Both the position numbers and the translations under genes were made by a program. 5,358 nucleotides of DNA from CAYFJO01 sp964343305 (GTDB lineage: Bacteria; Planctomycetota; Planctomycetia; Pirellulales; Pirellulaceae), in contig CAYFJO010000637.1 of the NCBI GenBank assembly GCA_964343305.1, forward strand, positions 1-5,358, in the 5' to 3' direction. Within the stretch, counting starts at the first letter, position 1, and each line of letters opens with the position of its first letter. Positions 3,999-5,358 of this stretch are shown here, piece by piece. Below the pieces are notes generated by a model. It saw nothing but the letters and a program-made list of their open reading frames with translations. It was not told where the DNA came from and ran no database searches.

Positions 3999-5358
3999 AT
4001 GTTGCGACGAGCGTCCTTGTGGGTTGTCACTGGCCGACGCCTCTTGCTCGGCATGCTTGTGTTAAGGCTGTTTGTCGGCGAATCCCGTGCACAACCATCA
4101 GCGCCGGAAATCGCCTCACCGGCCGCCGTTGATCGCTTCGGCGACGCGCTGCCCAAGGGCGTCGTCAGGCGTTTTGGAAGCCTACGGTTTCGCCATGCCG
4201 CCGGGTTCAAGTTGATTTCCGAGTTGGCGTTTTCGCCTGACGGGAAGCGGATCGCGTCGGTGGGTCCGGATCATACGGTTCGCGTTTGGGATCTCAACGG
4301 CCGAGAGTTGATGCGTTTGGCCGGGAATAAAGACGGCCAATTCGACTCCGTCGCTTTTTCACCCGACGGCGCGCGGCTGGCCGCGCATGGTGATCGCGAA
4401 ATGCGTGTTTGGGACGTCGCCAGCGGGGCCATGTTGATGCACATCGTGGGGGGCAGCGGAAGTTCGCCCGTGTTTTCATCTGACGGCAAACGTGTCGCTG
4501 CCACGAAACTGTTCTATACGCCCATGGCAGGGTATCTAGATCGGTCGTTCCGCGTGTGGGATGTCGCCTCTGGAAAATTGCTTCGTTCGCTCGACTCCAG
4601 CAAAGAAATGCTCTGGCCGATGGCCATCGCACTTGATCGTGGCTTGACGGCCAGCCTCGATGAGAAGGGGATCAAGATCCGGCGTCTCGACACGGGCGAA
4701 ACTGTTTGCACTTACAACAAGCATTCGGCCGGTGTTCAAACAGTCGCATTCGATCGCGATGGAAAGACGGCTGCCTCTTCGTGCCTGCACGACGGAGTGC
4801 TCGAAATCCACTACTGGGATCCAGCAACAGGCGAAACAAGGAGCAGTCACAAGGCGACGACCTCGTTCTCGGCGTACAAACTTACTTTCTCGCCGGACGG
4901 ACAAACTCTGCTCGGCGCGGCGAGCGTGCGCGACATCGACGGGGAGTTCGCCGTGGATTCGCCAGCTCGGATTGAGTTGATCGATGTGATGACCGCCCGG
5001 CCACGGCATCACATCGACGGATTCGCGGCGCCGGCTTTCTCGCCTGACGGAAACCTTCTCGCCGCCGCGCGGTTCGATCGCATTCAGTTGTTCGACGCGC
5101 GGACGGGCAAGGCGCTTAAGCAATACACCGGTCATGACGCTCCTGTACAGAAAGTGGCGGTTTCGCGCGACGGCAAACGATTCGCCTCCGTCGGTCACGA
5201 TCACACCATTCGCTACTGGGATTCGGCGACAGCAGACCTGCTCTCGCAGCGCCATGTGAGCGGTGGAATCGGCAACGCTTCTTCTTCCGGCGACTTGACG
5301 CGAGTCGCCGTACTTCACGGGGCGTTGGAGAACAACAAGCGTCGGCGAGTAACCGTGT
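3999..5358 (+). CDS. Exported WD40-repeat (beta-propeller) protein, 3' end outside the window
   Basis: The frame opens at an ATG with a well-placed GAGGAG and stays open for 453 codons to the window edge. Residues 1-32 look like a Sec signal peptide: a basic start (MLRR...GRR), the hydrophobic core LLLGMLVLRLFVG and a likely cleavage site SRA|Q. A planctomycete-style lead-in follows (DRFGDALPKGVVRRFG, 45-60). About eight WD40 blades can be read, marked by SPDG strands and W/Y-D ends: VWD at 96-98, 137-139 and 186-188, RRLD at 228-231, YWD at 272-274, LIDV at 327-330, LFD at 364-366 and YWD at 406-408 (the last after GHD at 378-380). Blade 3 holds an insert of about nine residues. No catalytic domain is seen, so it is probably a periplasmic protein-interaction scaffold. 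Its partner is unknown and more domains may follow. It stands apart from the sugar-acid operon. Confidence 0.9.
   Translation, partial: MLRRASLWVVTGRRLLLGMLVLRLFVGESRAQPSAPEIASPAAVDRFGDALPKGVVRRFGSLRFRHAAGFKLISELAFSPDGKRIASVGPDHTVRVWDLNGRELMRLAGNKDGQFDSVAFSPDGARLAAHGDREMRVWDVASGAMLMHIVGGSGSSPVFSSDGKRVAATKLFYTPMAGYLDRSFRVWDVASGKLLRSLDSSKEMLWPMAIALDRGLTASLDEKGIKIRRLDTGETVCTYNKHSAGVQTVAFDRDGKTAASSCLHDGVLEIHYWDPATGETRSSHKATTSFSAYKLTFSPDGQTLLGAASVRDIDGEFAVDSPARIELIDVMTARPRHHIDGFAAPAFSPDGNLLAAARFDRIQLFDARTGKALKQYTGHDAPVQKVAVSRDGKRFASVGHDHTIRYWDSATADLLSQRHVSGGIGNASSSGDLTRVAVLHGALENNKRRRVTV

Noticed and set aside
3710..4210. Open frame of 166 codons on the minus strand
   Set aside because: It has no motifs or ribosome-binding site, a shadow-like Arg/Ser/Pro composition, and overlaps the WD40 signal peptide and intergenic palindromes.
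4536..5318. Open frame of 260 codons on the minus strand
   Set aside because: It lies wholly opposite the WD40 gene. Its translation is Arg/Ser-rich without motifs, and the plus-strand frame has a signal peptide and clear repeats.
1..5358. CRISPR array, tRNA, rRNA or riboswitch
   Set aside because: No regularly spaced repeats, cloverleaf-like arms or recognisable conserved RNA motifs were seen on either strand.

Overview
The window looks like chromosomal DNA of a planctomycete, possibly of the Pirellulales. Three things suggest this. A secreted WD40-repeat protein starts with the lead-in 'DRFGDALPKGVVRRFGSLRF', of a kind I associate with planctomycete WD40 proteins. There is a decayed IS4/IS701-type transposase. 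The base composition is moderately GC-rich, with many CGATCG words. No rRNA, tRNA or CRISPR array is visible.

Layout. (1) Positions 1-371 (+) hold the C-terminal end of a protein that begins before the window; I do not recognise it. (2) Positions 372-443 are a short convergent gap with a GC-rich hairpin carrying a GAAA loop. (3) Positions 444-1163 (-) encode a FadR/DgoR-type GntR regulator with an FCD ligand domain. (4) Positions 1164-1257 are a divergent control region. It has back-to-back sigma70-like promoters, and the perfect palindrome ATTGTAATACAAT lies inside both. (5) Positions 1258-2409 (+) encode a complete enolase-superfamily enzyme of the mandelate racemase subgroup, most like D-galactarolactone cycloisomerase by memory. 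(6) From 2406 (+), overlapping the previous stop as ATGA, comes the N-terminal half of a GntP-family sugar-acid permease. Its homology ends near 3068, and the frame then runs to 3428 through antisense transposase DNA. (7) Positions 3087-3594 (-) are the transposase remnant, internally deleted, frameshifted and without its C-terminus. (8) Positions 3595-3998 are non-coding, with three perfect inverted repeats and two Shine-Dalgarno sites. (9) From 3999 (+) to the window end runs an exported WD40 beta-propeller protein that is still open at the right edge.

How the parts work together. Regulator, dehydratase/cycloisomerase-type enzyme and GntP transporter form a compact sugar-acid (aldonate/aldarate/uronate-like) catabolic locus. 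The regulator would repress both divergent transcripts through the shared operator and be released by a sugar-acid ligand. The enzyme keeps every catalytic residue I can check, but the transporter has lost about half its length next to the transposase remnant, so the pathway may be decaying or may rely on another transporter. The WD40 gene appears unrelated and has its own ribosome-binding site.

The most interesting features are the operator nested in both promoters, the chimeric permease frame, and the transposase deletion joint with apparent microhomology. I see no clear sign of a wholly new system.
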